The position numbers were made by a program, and so were the translations under genes. A stretch of DNA of 64,000 nucleotides from Mitsuaria sp. GD03876 (GTDB lineage Bacteria; Pseudomonadota; Gammaproteobacteria; Burkholderiales; Burkholderiaceae_C). This document shows, one piece after another, positions 18,650 to 27,501 of this stretch. Where the stretch lies: NCBI RefSeq assembly GCF_029840635.1, contig NZ_JAOCCU010000002.1:1-64000 (forward strand), in the 5' to 3' direction. Under the pieces are notes generated by a model that saw nothing but the letters and a program-made list of their open reading frames with translations, made no database searches and was not told the DNA's origin. Position 1 is the stretch's first letter. Each line of letters begins with the position of its first letter.

Positions 18650-19474
18650 TCAGGGCGTGCGCGCGGCCACCCAGGCCTGCACGTCCGCCGCGCCGGCGCG
18701 TCGCAACGCGATCGCGGCCTCGTGCAGCGTGGCGCCGCTGGTCATGACGTCGTCGACCAAGGCCACCCGCAGCCCGCGCACCGGCTTCACCACGGCGAAC
18801 GCGCCGCGCAGGTTGCGCCGCCGCTCGTCGAGCGGCAACTGCGCCTGCTGGCCGGTGTGCCGCACGCGCAGCAGCGTCGCCGCGCAAAGCCGGGATTGTC
18901 GCTCGGCGGCCGGCAGGGCGAGCCGCCGCGCGATCTCGTGCGCCTGGTTGTAGCCGCGCTCGCGCAGCCGCTCGATCGACAACGGGACCGGGACGATCAG
19001 GTCGGGCGCCCCTTCATCCGGATGGCCCGCGTTGCCCGAGTCGCCCGCGTTGCCCGCGTCCTCCAGCGCCCGCGCCACCGCGTGCGACAGCCGCGCCGCC
19101 AGCAACGGCGCGAGCTCCAGGCGTTCGCCGAACTTCAGCGCCAGCAGCAGCCGGTCCCACGGGAAGGCGTAGTCCATCGCGGCGACGCAGCGCGACAGCG
19201 GCGGCGGATGCGCCGCGCAGCGACCGCAGCGCGGCGCCAGGCCGCCCGCGGGCAGCCGCAGGGCGCAGAGCGCGCAGCGCGGGCCGTCGTCCAGCGGATG
19301 CAGCGTCTCGCACGCCGGGCACAGCGGACCGCGGCACCAGGACCGGCAGAACGCGCACTGTCCGGGCCATCGCCCGATCGTGCCCCGCGCGAGGCGCGCG
19401 GCCTCGCCGAGCCGCGAGATCCCGCACGCCATCGAGGATCGCGTCAATGTCCGGTGGCGCCAGAGGTCAAGCAT
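18650..19474 (-). CDS. comF: ComF family phosphoribosyltransferase-like protein
   Basis: This 274-residue ComF homologue has an N-terminal pair of CxxC zinc-ribbon motifs (CAFCRSWC, CPAC, CALC, CGRC) and a C-terminal phosphoribosyltransferase fold with VALVDDVMTSGATLHEAA. ComF takes part in DNA uptake in naturally competent bacteria; its molecular activity is not settled. Around residues 143-157 there is a repetitive GNAGDSGNAGHPDEG insertion coded by 9-base repeats that looks like a lineage-specific expansion. It is divergent from the next gene, with start codons 21 bases apart. Confidence 0.9.
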   Translation of the reverse strand: MLDLWRHRTLTRSSMACGISRLGEAARLARGTIGRWPGQCAFCRSWCRGPLCPACETLHPLDDGPRCALCALRLPAGGLAPRCGRCAAHPPPLSRCVAAMDYAFPWDRLLLALKFGERLELAPLLAARLSHAVARALEDAGNAGDSGNAGHPDEGAPDLIVPVPLSIERLRERGYNQAHEIARRLALPAAERQSRLCAATLLRVRHTGQQAQLPLDERRRNLRGAFAVVKPVRGLRVALVDDVMTSGATLHEAAIALRRAGAADVQAWVAARTP

Positions 19475-19495
19475 GGCCGCCTACAATCCCGCCCC

Positions 19496-20410
19496 ATGAC
19501 TGGGAACGAGGCCTTGCCGCCAAGCACACAGCAGATCGATGCAGGCGCGGCGCAACGGCAGCGTCGACGCCTGGCCGCGTCCGACACGGCGCCCTGGCTG
19601 CATCAGGAAGTCGCCACGCGCATGCTGGACCGCCTGCCGGTGATCCGGCTGCAGCCCACCGCGGTGCTGCAGAGCCGCCCCTCGACGGGCGGCGGCGACG
19701 AGGGCCTGCGCCAGCACTATCCGCAAGCGACGCAGCTGTGGCTCGAGCCCGAGGCCGAGGTCCGCGCGCTGCAGCAGTCGCGCCTCAAGCGCGGCTTCAT
19801 GCAATCGGTGATGGACAAGCTGCGCGGCGGCGCGCCGACCGAGGTGATCGCGGAGCCGCCCGCCGGCGCGGCGCAGCTCGCCTGGTCCAACATGGAACTC
19901 CACGCCGAGGCCGACAAGCCCGCGCTCGTGAAGCGCTGGCATGCGGGCCTCGCGGTCGAGGGCTGCCTGATGTTCTCGTGCCTGGGCCCGGACAGCTTCA
20001 TCGAGCTGCGTCCGCTCTACGCCAACGAGGGCTGGGGCCCGCCGGCGCCGGACTGGGTCGACATGCACGACCTGGGCGACCTGCTGGTGCACGCGGGCTT
20101 CGCCGATCCGGTGATGGACCAGGAGCACCTGCGCCTGACCTGGGGCTCGCCCGAGGATCTGCTGCGCGACCTGCGCGCGCTCGGCGGCAACCTCGCGCCG
20201 GCGCGCGTGCGCGGCCTGCGCACGAAAGCCTGGCGCGCGCGGCTGCTGCGCGCGCTCGAGTCGCTGCGCGGCGCGGACGGCCGGCTGTCGCTGAGCATCG
20301 AGCTGGTCTACGGCCATGCGTTCAAGCCTCAACCGAAGGCGAAGGTCGCGGCCACCACCGAGGTGTCGCTGGACCAGATGCGCGCGATGGTGCGCGCGGG
20401 CAAACACTGA
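19496..20410 (+). CDS. SAM-dependent methyltransferase, BioC-like
   Basis: This 304-residue class I methyltransferase-like protein resembles the BioC-type proteins found next to comF in Burkholderiales. Recognisable are WLHQEVATRMLDRLPVIRLQP, AAQLAWSNMELHAEADKPALVKRWHAGLAVEGCLMFSCLGPDSFIEL (in parts) and DMHDLGDLLVHAGFADPVMD, the post-methyltransferase-domain pattern of malonyl-ACP methyltransferases. The SAM-binding glycine motif is not obvious, so activity is uncertain. If functional it would start pimelate synthesis for biotin. Confidence 0.65.
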   Translation: MTGNEALPPSTQQIDAGAAQRQRRRLAASDTAPWLHQEVATRMLDRLPVIRLQPTAVLQSRPSTGGGDEGLRQHYPQATQLWLEPEAEVRALQQSRLKRGFMQSVMDKLRGGAPTEVIAEPPAGAAQLAWSNMELHAEADKPALVKRWHAGLAVEGCLMFSCLGPDSFIELRPLYANEGWGPPAPDWVDMHDLGDLLVHAGFADPVMDQEHLRLTWGSPEDLLRDLRALGGNLAPARVRGLRTKAWRARLLRALESLRGADGRLSLSIELVYGHAFKPQPKAKVAATTEVSLDQMRAMVRAGKH

Positions 20411-20700
20411 CCCCCATCGCGCGCGGGCTCGGCTAGCGGCTCGCCACGCGTGGGCGCCCAGAGGGAAACGCGGTCCATTCTGAGGGTAATCCTGGGCCGT
20501 TCGGCCCGCGTGGGGCGGTCATAGTGCGCCAGGGGAGTGGACTAGAATCCGCGCCCGACTGGAGTACGTCTGCTAGCCCCGTAGGTTTCTGCCACCGCTT
20601 GGCATCGAAGCCCGCGCAACAAGCGGGATCGAGCGCCAATGCCGCCTGGAAGGAGACCCGGGTGACACGAGCTTGAGAAAGACTGGATAAAGAGACGACC

Positions 20701-21885
20701 ATGACGATTGACAACAGTTGTGTGCAACTGGGGCGCCGCTGCAGCCAGCTCGCGTTCGGCCTGACGGCCGCGCTGGCCAGCCAGGTCGCCTTGGCGGTCA
20801 ACGACCTCCCCGGAGGTCCGGCCGTCAACCAGCTGAATCTGCCGCCGCCGGTCACCAAGATCGCGCACGAGCAGATGTGGCTGCACAACATGATGCTGGT
20901 CCTGTGCCTGGCGATCTTCATCGCCGTGTTCGGTGTCATGTTCTATTCGATCTTCAAGCACCGGAAGTCCAAGGGCGCCGTGCCCGCCAACTTCCACGAG
21001 AGCGTGAAGGTCGAGATCGCGTGGACCGTCGTCCCCTTCATCATCGTCATCCTGATGGCGCTGCCCGCGACCAAGGTCGTCGTGGCGATGAAGGACACCA
21101 CCAACTCCGACATCACCATCAAGGCCACCGGCTACCAGTGGAAGTGGGGCTATGACTACCTGAAGGGCGAGGGCGAGGGCATCGGCTTCGTCTCGACGCT
21201 GGACGCCTCGCACCGCGCGCTGTCCGACAGCGGCCATCCGGGCCAGGTCGACAACTACCTGCTCAAGGTCGACAACCCGCTGGTGGTGCCGGTGGGCAAG
21301 AAGATCCGCATCATCACCACGGCCGACGACGTGATCCACGCCTGGATGGTGCCGGCCTTCGGCGTCAAGCAGGACGCGATCCCCGGCTACGTGCGCGACA
21401 CCTGGTTCAAGGCCGAGCAGACCGGCGACTTCTACGGCCAGTGCGCCGAGCTCTGCGGCAAGGAGCACGCCTACATGCCGATCCACGTCAAGGTGCTCAG
21501 CGCCAAGGACTACAGCGAGTGGGTCGGCGGCGAGATGAAGAAGATCGCCGCCAAGGCCGACGATCCGAGCAAGGTCTGGACGATGGACGAGTTGATGGCG
21601 CGCGGCCAGAAGCTGTTCGACGCCAACTGCGCGGTCTGCCACAAGGCCGACGGCAAGGGCGCGGGCCAGTTCCCGGCGCTGGACGGCTCGGCGATCGTCA
21701 AGGCCGAGGACCATGCCCAGCAGCTCCACCTGGTGCTCAACGGCAAGGGCCAGATGCCGGCCTGGAAGACGGTGCTCAAGGACAGCGAGCTGGCCGCCGT
21801 CGTGACCTACACGAAGAACGCCTGGTCCAACAAGACCGGCCAGATCGTGCAGCCGTCGGAAGTCGTGGCCGAACGCGCCAAGTGA
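20701..21885 (+). CDS. coxB: Cytochrome c oxidase subunit II with cytochrome c domain
   Basis: Subunit II of the aa3 oxidase accepts electrons from cytochrome c. It has a signal-like N-terminus, two TM segments (about residues 60-85 and 104-125), then the CuA domain with GYQWKWGYDY, HAWMVPAFGVKQDAIPGY and FYGQCAELCGKEHAYMP supplying the CuA ligands. A fused C-terminal class I cytochrome c domain carries ANCAVCHKADGKGAG (CxxCH). At 394 residues it is a caa3-like subunit II. It heads the oxidase cluster; the 290 bases upstream hold only a short GGGCCG/CGGCCC hairpin at 20494-20507. Confidence 0.97.
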   Translation: MTIDNSCVQLGRRCSQLAFGLTAALASQVALAVNDLPGGPAVNQLNLPPPVTKIAHEQMWLHNMMLVLCLAIFIAVFGVMFYSIFKHRKSKGAVPANFHESVKVEIAWTVVPFIIVILMALPATKVVVAMKDTTNSDITIKATGYQWKWGYDYLKGEGEGIGFVSTLDASHRALSDSGHPGQVDNYLLKVDNPLVVPVGKKIRIITTADDVIHAWMVPAFGVKQDAIPGYVRDTWFKAEQTGDFYGQCAELCGKEHAYMPIHVKVLSAKDYSEWVGGEMKKIAAKADDPSKVWTMDELMARGQKLFDANCAVCHKADGKGAGQFPALDGSAIVKAEDHAQQLHLVLNGKGQMPAWKTVLKDSELAAVVTYTKNAWSNKTGQIVQPSEVVAERAK

Positions 21886-21981
21886 CCCCGACCCGCCCGA
21901 TCCGATCGACGCAGAACGCCTGAATGCTCGATCGCCGGTCCGCCCCGCGCGGGCCGAGCGATCCGCCACCGAGGAATTGAC

Positions 21982-23613
21982 ATGAGTGCAGTGCTCGACC
22001 ACCCGACCGGTCATGCCCATGACCATGACGATCACCATGACCACCACGCCCCGACGGGCTGGCGGCGCTGGGTCTTCGCCACGAACCACAAGGACATCGG
22101 CACGATGTACCTGTTGTTCAGCTTCACGATGCTGATGATCGGCGGCATCCTGGCGCTGTGCATCCGCGCCGAGCTGTTCCAGCCGGGGCTGCAGTTCTTC
22201 AATCCGGAACTGTTCAACCAGTTCACCACGATGCACGGGCTGATCATGGTGTTCGGCGCGATCATGCCGGCCTTCGTCGGCTTCGCGAACTGGATGATCC
22301 CGCTGCAGATCGGCGCGTCGGACATGGCCTTCGCGCGGATGAACAACTTCAGCTTCTGGCTGATGATCCCGGCGGCGCTGATGCTGGTGGGCTCGTTCTT
22401 CATGCCCGGCGGCGCGCCGGCGGCCGGCTGGACGCTGTACGCGCCGCTGACGCTGCAGATGGGCCCGTCGATGGACGCCGGCATCTTCGCGATGCACATC
22501 CTGGGCGCGTCCTCGATCATGGGCTCGATCAACATCATCGTGACCATCCTCAACATGCGCGCCCCCGGCATGACGCTGATGAAGATGCCGATGTTCGCGT
22601 GGACCTGGCTGATCACCGCCTACCTGCTGATCGCGGTGATGCCGGTGCTGGCCGGCGCGATCACGATGACGCTGACGGACCGCCACTTCGGCACCAGCTT
22701 CTTCACGCCCTCGGGCGGCGGCGACCCGGTGATGTACCAGCACATCTTCTGGTTCTTCGGCCACCCCGAGGTCTACATCATGATCCTGCCGGCCTTCGGC
22801 ATCGTGAGCCAGATCGTCCCGGCGTTCGCGCGCAAGCGGCTGTTCGGCTACGCCTCGATGGTGTACGCGACCGCCTCGATCGCGATCCTGTCCTTCATCG
22901 TGTGGGCCCACCACATGTTCGCCACCGGCATGCCGGTGACGGGCCAGCTGTTCTTCATGTACGCGACGATGCTGATCGCGGTGCCCACCGGCGTGAAGAT
23001 CTTCAACTGGCTGGCGACGATGTGGCGCGGCTCGATGACCTTCGAGACCCCGATGCTGTGGGCCGTGGGCTTCATCTTCGTGTTCACGATGGGCGGCTTC
23101 ACCGGCCTGATCCTCGCGGTCGCGCCGGTGGACATCCAGCTCCAGGACACCTACTACGTCGTGGCCCACTTCCACTACGTGCTGGTGGCCGGCTCGCTGT
23201 ACGCGCTGTTCGCCGGCGTCTACTACTGGGGCCCGAAGTGGACCGGCGTCATGTATTCGGAGACGCGCGGCAAGATCCACTTCTGGGGTTCGCTGATCTT
23301 CTTCAACCTGACCTTCTTCCCGATGCACTTCCTCGGGCTGGCCGGCATGCCGCGACGCTACGCCGACTACCCGATGCAGTTCGCCGACTTCAACGCGATC
23401 GCCTCGATCGGCGCCTTCGGTTTCGGTCTGATGCAGGTCTACTTCTTCCTCGCCGTGGCCGTCCCGATGATGCGCGGCAAGGGCGAGAAGGCCCCGCAGA
23501 AGCCGTGGCAAGCCGCCGAAGGCCTGGAATGGGAATTGCCGTCGCCGGCGCCGTTCCACACCTTCGAGACGCCGCCCAAGCTGGACGTGACGGCCACCAG
23601 GATCATCGGCTGA
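21982..23613 (+). CDS. ctaD: Cytochrome c oxidase subunit I
   Basis: This is the heme-copper catalytic subunit, 543 residues with 12 TM helices. Ligand motifs are seen: [10 protein letters not shown] (heme a), [16 protein letters not shown] (CuB and the cross-linked Tyr), [10 protein letters not shown] (CuB His pair) and [18 protein letters not shown] (hemes a/a3). GAGGAATTGAC precedes the ATG. The N-terminus carries a run of histidine and aspartate (residues 10-23) that is not part of the core fold. It reduces O2 to water while pumping protons. Confidence 0.98.
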   Translation: MSAVLDHPTGHAHDHDDHHDHHAPTGWRRWVFATNHKDIGTMYLLFSFTMLMIGGILALCIRAELFQPGLQFFNPELFNQFTTMHGLIMVFGAIMPAFVGFANWMIPLQIGASDMAFARMNNFSFWLMIPAALMLVGSFFMPGGAPAAGWTLYAPLTLQMGPSMDAGIFAMHILGASSIMGSINIIVTILNMRAPGMTLMKMPMFAWTWLITAYLLIAVMPVLAGAITMTLTDRHFGTSFFTPSGGGDPVMYQHIFWFFGHPEVYIMILPAFGIVSQIVPAFARKRLFGYASMVYATASIAILSFIVWAHHMFATGMPVTGQLFFMYATMLIAVPTGVKIFNWLATMWRGSMTFETPMLWAVGFIFVFTMGGFTGLILAVAPVDIQLQDTYYVVAHFHYVLVAGSLYALFAGVYYWGPKWTGVMYSETRGKIHFWGSLIFFNLTFFPMHFLGLAGMPRRYADYPMQFADFNAIASIGAFGFGLMQVYFFLAVAVPMMRGKGEKAPQKPWQAAEGLEWELPSPAPFHTFETPPKLDVTATRIIG

Positions 23614-23639
23614 GCGGCACGGGATCCAGGGAGCGAGCG

Positions 23640-23759
23640 ATGGCACCGACCCCCGAGCAACGCAGGAGCAACCTGCGCCTGGCCCTCATCCTTGCCAGCG
23701 TGGCGGCGATCTTCGGCATCGGGTTCGTGGCCAAGATCGTGTTCCTCGGCGCGTCATGA
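23640..23759 (+). CDS. Cytochrome oxidase small assembly protein
   Basis: This 39-residue single-span membrane protein (MAPTPEQRRSNLRLALILAS...VFLGAS) lies between ctaD and ctaG. It has GGGAGCGAGCG upstream and overlaps ctaG by four bases (ATGA), so it is clearly translated in the operon. Burkholderiales oxidase operons carry such a tiny gene at the same place, annotated as a small assembly protein; its function is unproven. Confidence 0.8.
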   Translation: MAPTPEQRRSNLRLALILASVAAIFGIGFVAKIVFLGAS

Positions 23760-24394
23760 GCGAGCCGACCAAGCGCGCCCGCTGGATCCGCCGGGAGAAC
23801 CTGCGGATGACCGGCAAGCTGCTGGTGGTGGTGGCGGCGATGTCGTGCTTCGGCTACGCGCTGGTGCCGATGTACCGGGCGATCTGCACGGCGCTGGGCA
23901 TCAACGTGCTGTCGCTGTCGGAGCGCCAGCACGCGGTGCGCGCCGAGGACGTGAAGAACACGCAGGTCGACTACAGCCGCCAGATCACGATCGAGTTCGA
24001 CGCCAACGCCCGCGGCCCCTGGGACTTCAAGCCGGCGCAGCGCCACCTGACGGTCCACCCGGGCGAGCTGACGACGGTGATGTACACCTTCCAGAACATC
24101 CAGTCGCGGACGATGTCGGCGCAGGCGATCCCGAGCTACGCGCCCAAGCAGGCCACGCCCTACTTCAACAAGCTGGAGTGCTTCTGCTTCAACGAATACA
24201 CGCTGAAGCCGGGCGAACAGAAGGAGTGGCCGGTGGTGTTCGTCATCGACCCGAAGATCCCGAAGGACGTGCGCACGATCACGCTGTCCTACACCTTCTT
24301 CGAGGTGGCGGGGAAGGGCAAGGCGCAGGCGGCGGCCAATCCGGTGGCGCCGGTGGTGGCGCCCGCGGCGACGGAGCCCGGTTCGCGCTCCTGA
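23756..24394 (+). CDS. ctaG: Cytochrome c oxidase assembly protein Cox11/CtaG
   Basis: This membrane-anchored copper chaperone delivers copper to the CuB site of subunit I. It has one TM near residues 23-43 (LLVVVAAMSCFGYALVPMYRAIC), then a beta domain with the copper motif NKLECFCFNEYTL and FVIDPKI at the end. At 212 residues it is typical. The C-terminal tail is alanine- and proline-rich. Confidence 0.96.
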   Translation: MSEPTKRARWIRRENLRMTGKLLVVVAAMSCFGYALVPMYRAICTALGINVLSLSERQHAVRAEDVKNTQVDYSRQITIEFDANARGPWDFKPAQRHLTVHPGELTTVMYTFQNIQSRTMSAQAIPSYAPKQATPYFNKLECFCFNEYTLKPGEQKEWPVVFVIDPKIPKDVRTITLSYTFFEVAGKGKAQAAANPVAPVVAPAATEPGSRS

Positions 24395-24425
24395 GCGCGA
24401 CGCGGTCGAGACGGTGGAAACGACG

Positions 24426-24677
24426 ATGTCCGAGGACCTGAAGCCCGGCGAGGATCTGAAGCAGGCGATGCAGCGCAAGGGGTCCTTCCTCGGCACGCTG
24501 CGCGCGGTGGCCTGGTCCTTCTTCGGCGTGAGGAAGGGCTCGGACTACGAGAAGGATGTGTCGCAGCTCAATCCGCTGCACGTGATCGCGGCCGGCGTCA
24601 TCGCCGCGGCGCTGTTCGTGGTGGGGTTGGTGTTGCTGGTCCGCTGGGTGGTGAGCAGCGGCGCGGCGATGAGCTGA
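24426..24677 (+). CDS. DUF2970 membrane protein
   Basis: This 83-residue protein has the DUF2970 pattern: LGTLRAVAWSFFGVRKGSDYEKD, then a single TM helix (PLHVIAAGVIAAALFVVGLVLLV). I prefer ATG 24426 over GTG 24414 because it gives the usual MSEDL-type lead. The gene sits in the oxidase cluster between ctaG and subunit III, suggesting an accessory role in oxidase biogenesis; no activity is known. Confidence 0.85.
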   Translation: MSEDLKPGEDLKQAMQRKGSFLGTLRAVAWSFFGVRKGSDYEKDVSQLNPLHVIAAGVIAAALFVVGLVLLVRWVVSSGAAMS

Positions 24678-24729
24678 ACAACGTGGCTTGAGAACCTGAA
24701 CTGAGAACCGAAGTTCGAGGAGATAACGC

Positions 24730-25611
24730 ATGTCGGCAACGACTCACGGAAATACGCCCTACTACTTCGTGCCCGCCCCGTCGCGGCACCCGGCGATGGC
24801 CGCCTTCGGCCTGTTCTGGGTGATCCTGGGCGCGGGGCAGTGGGTCAACGGCCACGACTGGGGCAAGTGGTCGCTGCTGTTCGGGCTGCTGTGGTGGGCC
24901 TTCACGCTCAAGCAGTGGTTCGGCGACGCGATCCGCGAGAGCGAGACCGGCCAGTACAGCGACCGCATCGACGTGTCGTTCCGCTGGAGCATGGGCTGGT
25001 TCATCTTCTCGGAGGTGATGTTCTTCGCGGCCTTCTTCGGCGCGCTGTTCTGGTCGCGCGGCTACAGCATCCCGACGCTGGGCAGCCTGGACAACGCGCT
25101 GCTGTGGCCCGACTTCAACGGCCTGTGGCCCAGCGTGGCCGCCGGGGCGACCGCCTCGCCGGCGGGCACGGTGGAGGCGTTCGCGACGATGGGCCCGTGG
25201 CCGATCCCGACGATCAACACCGCGCTGCTGCTGACCTCGGGCGTGACGCTGACGATCGCGCACCATGCGCTGATCGCCGGCCACCGCGCCAAGACCATCG
25301 GCTGGATGTGGGCGACGGTGCTGCTGGGCATCACCTTCCTGGGCTTCCAGGGCTACGAGTACTTCCATGCGTACCACGAGCTGAACCTGAAGCTGAACTC
25401 GGGCATCTTCGGCTCGACCTTCTTCATGCTGACCGGTTTCCACGGCTTCCACGTGTTCGTGGGCATGCTGATGCTGCTGTTCATCACGCTGCGGCTGATG
25501 AAGGGGCACTTCACGCCGGACCGCCATTTCGGCTTCGAGGGCGCGGCCTGGTACTGGCACTTCGTCGACGTCGTGTGGCTGGGGCTGTACGTCGTCGTCT
25601 ACTGGATGTGA
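24730..25611 (+). CDS. ctaE: Cytochrome c oxidase subunit III
   Basis: This integral membrane subunit has 293 residues and seven TM helices and stabilises the catalytic core. Seen are YYFVPAPSRHPAMAAFGLFW, MGWFIFSEVMFFAAFFGALFW, FGSTFFMLTGFHGFHVFVG and WYWHFVDVVWLGLYVVVYW, all family signatures. GAGGAGATAACGC precedes the ATG. A strong terminator follows, closing the first half of the cluster. Confidence 0.97.
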   Translation: MSATTHGNTPYYFVPAPSRHPAMAAFGLFWVILGAGQWVNGHDWGKWSLLFGLLWWAFTLKQWFGDAIRESETGQYSDRIDVSFRWSMGWFIFSEVMFFAAFFGALFWSRGYSIPTLGSLDNALLWPDFNGLWPSVAAGATASPAGTVEAFATMGPWPIPTINTALLLTSGVTLTIAHHALIAGHRAKTIGWMWATVLLGITFLGFQGYEYFHAYHELNLKLNSGIFGSTFFMLTGFHGFHVFVGMLMLLFITLRLMKGHFTPDRHFGFEGAAWYWHFVDVVWLGLYVVVYWM

Positions 25612-25635
25612 TGGCGCTTCACAGCGCTTGACGGG

Positions 25636-25663
25636 AAAGCGCCGCTCGAAGCGGCGCTTTTTT
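25636..25663 (+). terminator. Rho-independent terminator after ctaE
   Basis: An 11-bp stem AAAGCGCCGCT / AGCGGCGCTTT with loop CGA is followed by TTT and CTTT. It lies 24 bases after the subunit III stop. The stem is symmetrical enough to serve the convergent DUF2909 gene too. Confidence 0.85.
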
Positions 25664-25715
25664 CTTTCCGGGGCCTTCGAAGGGGCCCGCGGAGGGGGGA
25701 GCCGGAGGGGCGGGA

Positions 25716-25925
25716 CTACTTGCCCACGGGCAGGCCGGTGGGATGGATCCAGCCCATCCAGGCGCTGAACAGGATGAACAGGAACAGCGCCACCGACAGG
25801 CCGACCCGCACCGCGAGCGCGCGGGCCATGGTGGCCTTGCCCTTTTGCTTGCGCAGCATCAGGACGCCGGCGGAGAACAGCGCGCCCAGGATGCCGATGA
25901 ACGCGACGAGGACGATGAATTTCAT
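25716..25925 (-). CDS. DUF2909 twin-transmembrane protein
   Basis: This 69-residue protein has two TM helices (MKFIVLVAFIGILGALFSAGVLM and ALAVRVGLSVALFLFILFSAW) joined by a basic KQKGKATMAR loop. It is the only minus-strand gene in the oxidase cluster. Its ATG shares bases with the divergent SURF1 ATG (CATG at 25923-25926). DUF2909 genes are regularly found beside surf1; function unknown. Confidence 0.85.
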   Translation of the reverse strand: MKFIVLVAFIGILGALFSAGVLMLRKQKGKATMARALAVRVGLSVALFLFILFSAWMGWIHPTGLPVGK

Positions 25926-26766
25926 GGCGGACGATTATTCCCATCCCGGCCCGGCCGGGCCATCGGGCCGGCCCCGAAGCCGACGTGCCGTCGTGGCGAT
26001 CGCCGCGCTGGCCGGCGTCGTGGCGACGGTGTCGCTGGGGCAGTGGCAACTCGATCGGGCGGGTCAGAAAAAGGCGATGCAGCGGGCGATCGACGAACGC
26101 GGCCAGCTCGCGCCGCTGGCGACCGCCGCCTTGCCGGGGGCGGACCAGCCGGCCGCGCCGGCGCTCGAGCACCGCCGGGCCGAGCTGGCCGGCCGCTGGG
26201 ACACGGCGCACACCGTGTACCTCGACAACCGCGTGATGGACGGCCGCACCGGCTTCTACGTGGTGACGCCGCTGAAGCTGGCGGGCCGCGCCGACGCGAT
26301 CCTGGTGCAGCGCGGCTGGGGCCCGCGCAACGCCGCGCAGCGCGAGGCGCTGCCGCCGGTGGCCACGCCCACGGGCGATGTGCGGATCGCGGGCCGGCTG
26401 GAGGCCGCGCTGTCGCGGGCCTATGCGCTGGGGCGGGACGCGGAGGCGGGGCCGATCCGGCAGAATGTCGACCTCGCGGCCTTCCAGGCCGAGACGGGGT
26501 TGCGCCTGCTGCCGCTGGTGCTGCTGCAGGCGGAGCCGGACCGCGTGGATGATGCGCCGCCCGGTCCCGCGGCGACCGACGGGTTGCTGCGCCACTGGCC
26601 GCCGCCGGCGGTCGACCTCCACAAGCATTACGGCTACGCCTTTCAATGGTTTGCGCTCGCGGCGCTGATCCTGGGTCTTTATGTCTGGTTCCAAGTCCTC
26701 GCTCCCTACCGCGCTGGCCGAGCCGCCCGCGCCCATGACCACGACGATGTCCAGCGCGATGCCTGA
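25924..26766 (+). CDS. SURF1 family cytochrome oxidase assembly protein
   Basis: This 280-residue SURF1/Shy1 homologue is thought to help heme a insertion into subunit I. It has an N-terminal TM (AVVAIAALAGVVATVSLGQWQLDRA), the conserved GQWQLDRAGQKKA, VYLDNRVMDGRTGFYVVTPL and VQRGWGPRN in the soluble part, and HKHYGYAFQWFALAALILGLYVWF as C-terminal TM. The start ATG overlaps the divergent DUF2909 start. The 3' end overlaps the next gene. Confidence 0.92.
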   Translation: MADDYSHPGPAGPSGRPRSRRAVVAIAALAGVVATVSLGQWQLDRAGQKKAMQRAIDERGQLAPLATAALPGADQPAAPALEHRRAELAGRWDTAHTVYLDNRVMDGRTGFYVVTPLKLAGRADAILVQRGWGPRNAAQREALPPVATPTGDVRIAGRLEAALSRAYALGRDAEAGPIRQNVDLAAFQAETGLRLLPLVLLQAEPDRVDDAPPGPAATDGLLRHWPPPAVDLHKHYGYAFQWFALAALILGLYVWFQVLAPYRAGRAARAHDHDDVQRDA

Positions 26767-27481
26767 CGCCGCCGACCGCGACCACGGCCCGGACGCCGCT
26801 CCGCCGCCGGCCGACACGCCGCTGCCGCCCGACGGCCCGGTGACGCTGGCGGTGCACACGCTGCCGATGCCCGACCTCGATCCGCCCAAGCGCTCGCGCT
26901 GGACGCTGTGGCTGGTGCTGCTGACCTGCGCGGCGCCAGTGATCGCCTCCTACTTCAGCTTCTACGTGCTGGACCTGCGCGGCCGCGCCTACGGCGACCT
27001 GATCACGCCGACGCGCGACCTGCCCGCGGCGATGGCGCTGACGACGCTGCAGGGCGCGCCGGTGGCGGCGGACACGCTCAAGGGCCAGTGGCTGCTGACC
27101 TACGTGCCGGACCGGGCCTGCGACGCCGGCTGCGAGCGGATGCTGTTCATGCAGCGCCAGCTGCGCGAGATGCTGGGCAAGGACCGCGACCGGCTCGACA
27201 AGCTGGTGCTGGTGCCCGACGACGTGGCGCTGACGCCGGCGCAGGTCGACGCGCTGACCGGCCACGGCGCGCCGGCGACGGTGCTGCGCGCCAGCCGCGC
27301 CGCGATCGAGGGCTGGCTGATGGCCGCGCCGGGCCACCGGATGGGCGAGCACCTGTTCCTGGTCGATCCGATGGGGCGCTGGATGCTGCGCTCGCCGGCG
27401 ACGCCGGAGCCGACCGCGCTGAAGAAGGACCTGGAGCGGCTGATGCGCGCCAACGCCGGCTGGGACAAGCCCGGGCGCTGA
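26735..27481 (+). CDS. Membrane-anchored thioredoxin-like oxidase assembly protein
   Basis: This 248-residue protein has a proline-rich cytosolic lead, one TM at about 53-73 ([24 protein letters not shown]) and a periplasmic thioredoxin-like domain: [31 protein letters not shown]. The CDAGC pair resembles the SCO-type CxxxC. It is commonly found between surf1 and ctaA in Burkholderiales. ATG 26735 overlaps surf1; ATGs at 26681, 26747 and 26759 are other options. It may handle copper or thiol redox for the oxidase. Confidence 0.8.
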   Translation: MTTTMSSAMPDAADRDHGPDAAPPPADTPLPPDGPVTLAVHTLPMPDLDPPKRSRWTLWLVLLTCAAPVIASYFSFYVLDLRGRAYGDLITPTRDLPAAMALTTLQGAPVAADTLKGQWLLTYVPDRACDAGCERMLFMQRQLREMLGKDRDRLDKLVLVPDDVALTPAQVDALTGHGAPATVLRASRAAIEGWLMAAPGHRMGEHLFLVDPMGRWMLRSPATPEPTALKKDLERLMRANAGWDKPGR

Positions 27482-27501
27482 AGGACGAGGACGGCGCGCG
27501 C

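Noticed and set aside
19015-19062. 9-base repeats in comF as a possible CRISPR or VNTR
   Set aside because: Only a few imperfect units, in frame, coding a Gly/Asn/Ala/Asp loop; kept as a note on ComF only.
22012-22050. His/Asp run at the CtaD N-terminus as a separate metal-binding domain
   Set aside because: Short, variable leader of subunit I; no independent domain can be supported.
20542-23646. Minus-strand open frame of 1034 codons opposite coxB-ctaD
   Set aside because: It is antisense to two unmistakable oxidase genes and its product is His/Arg/Asp-rich low complexity, typical of a high-GC shadow frame.
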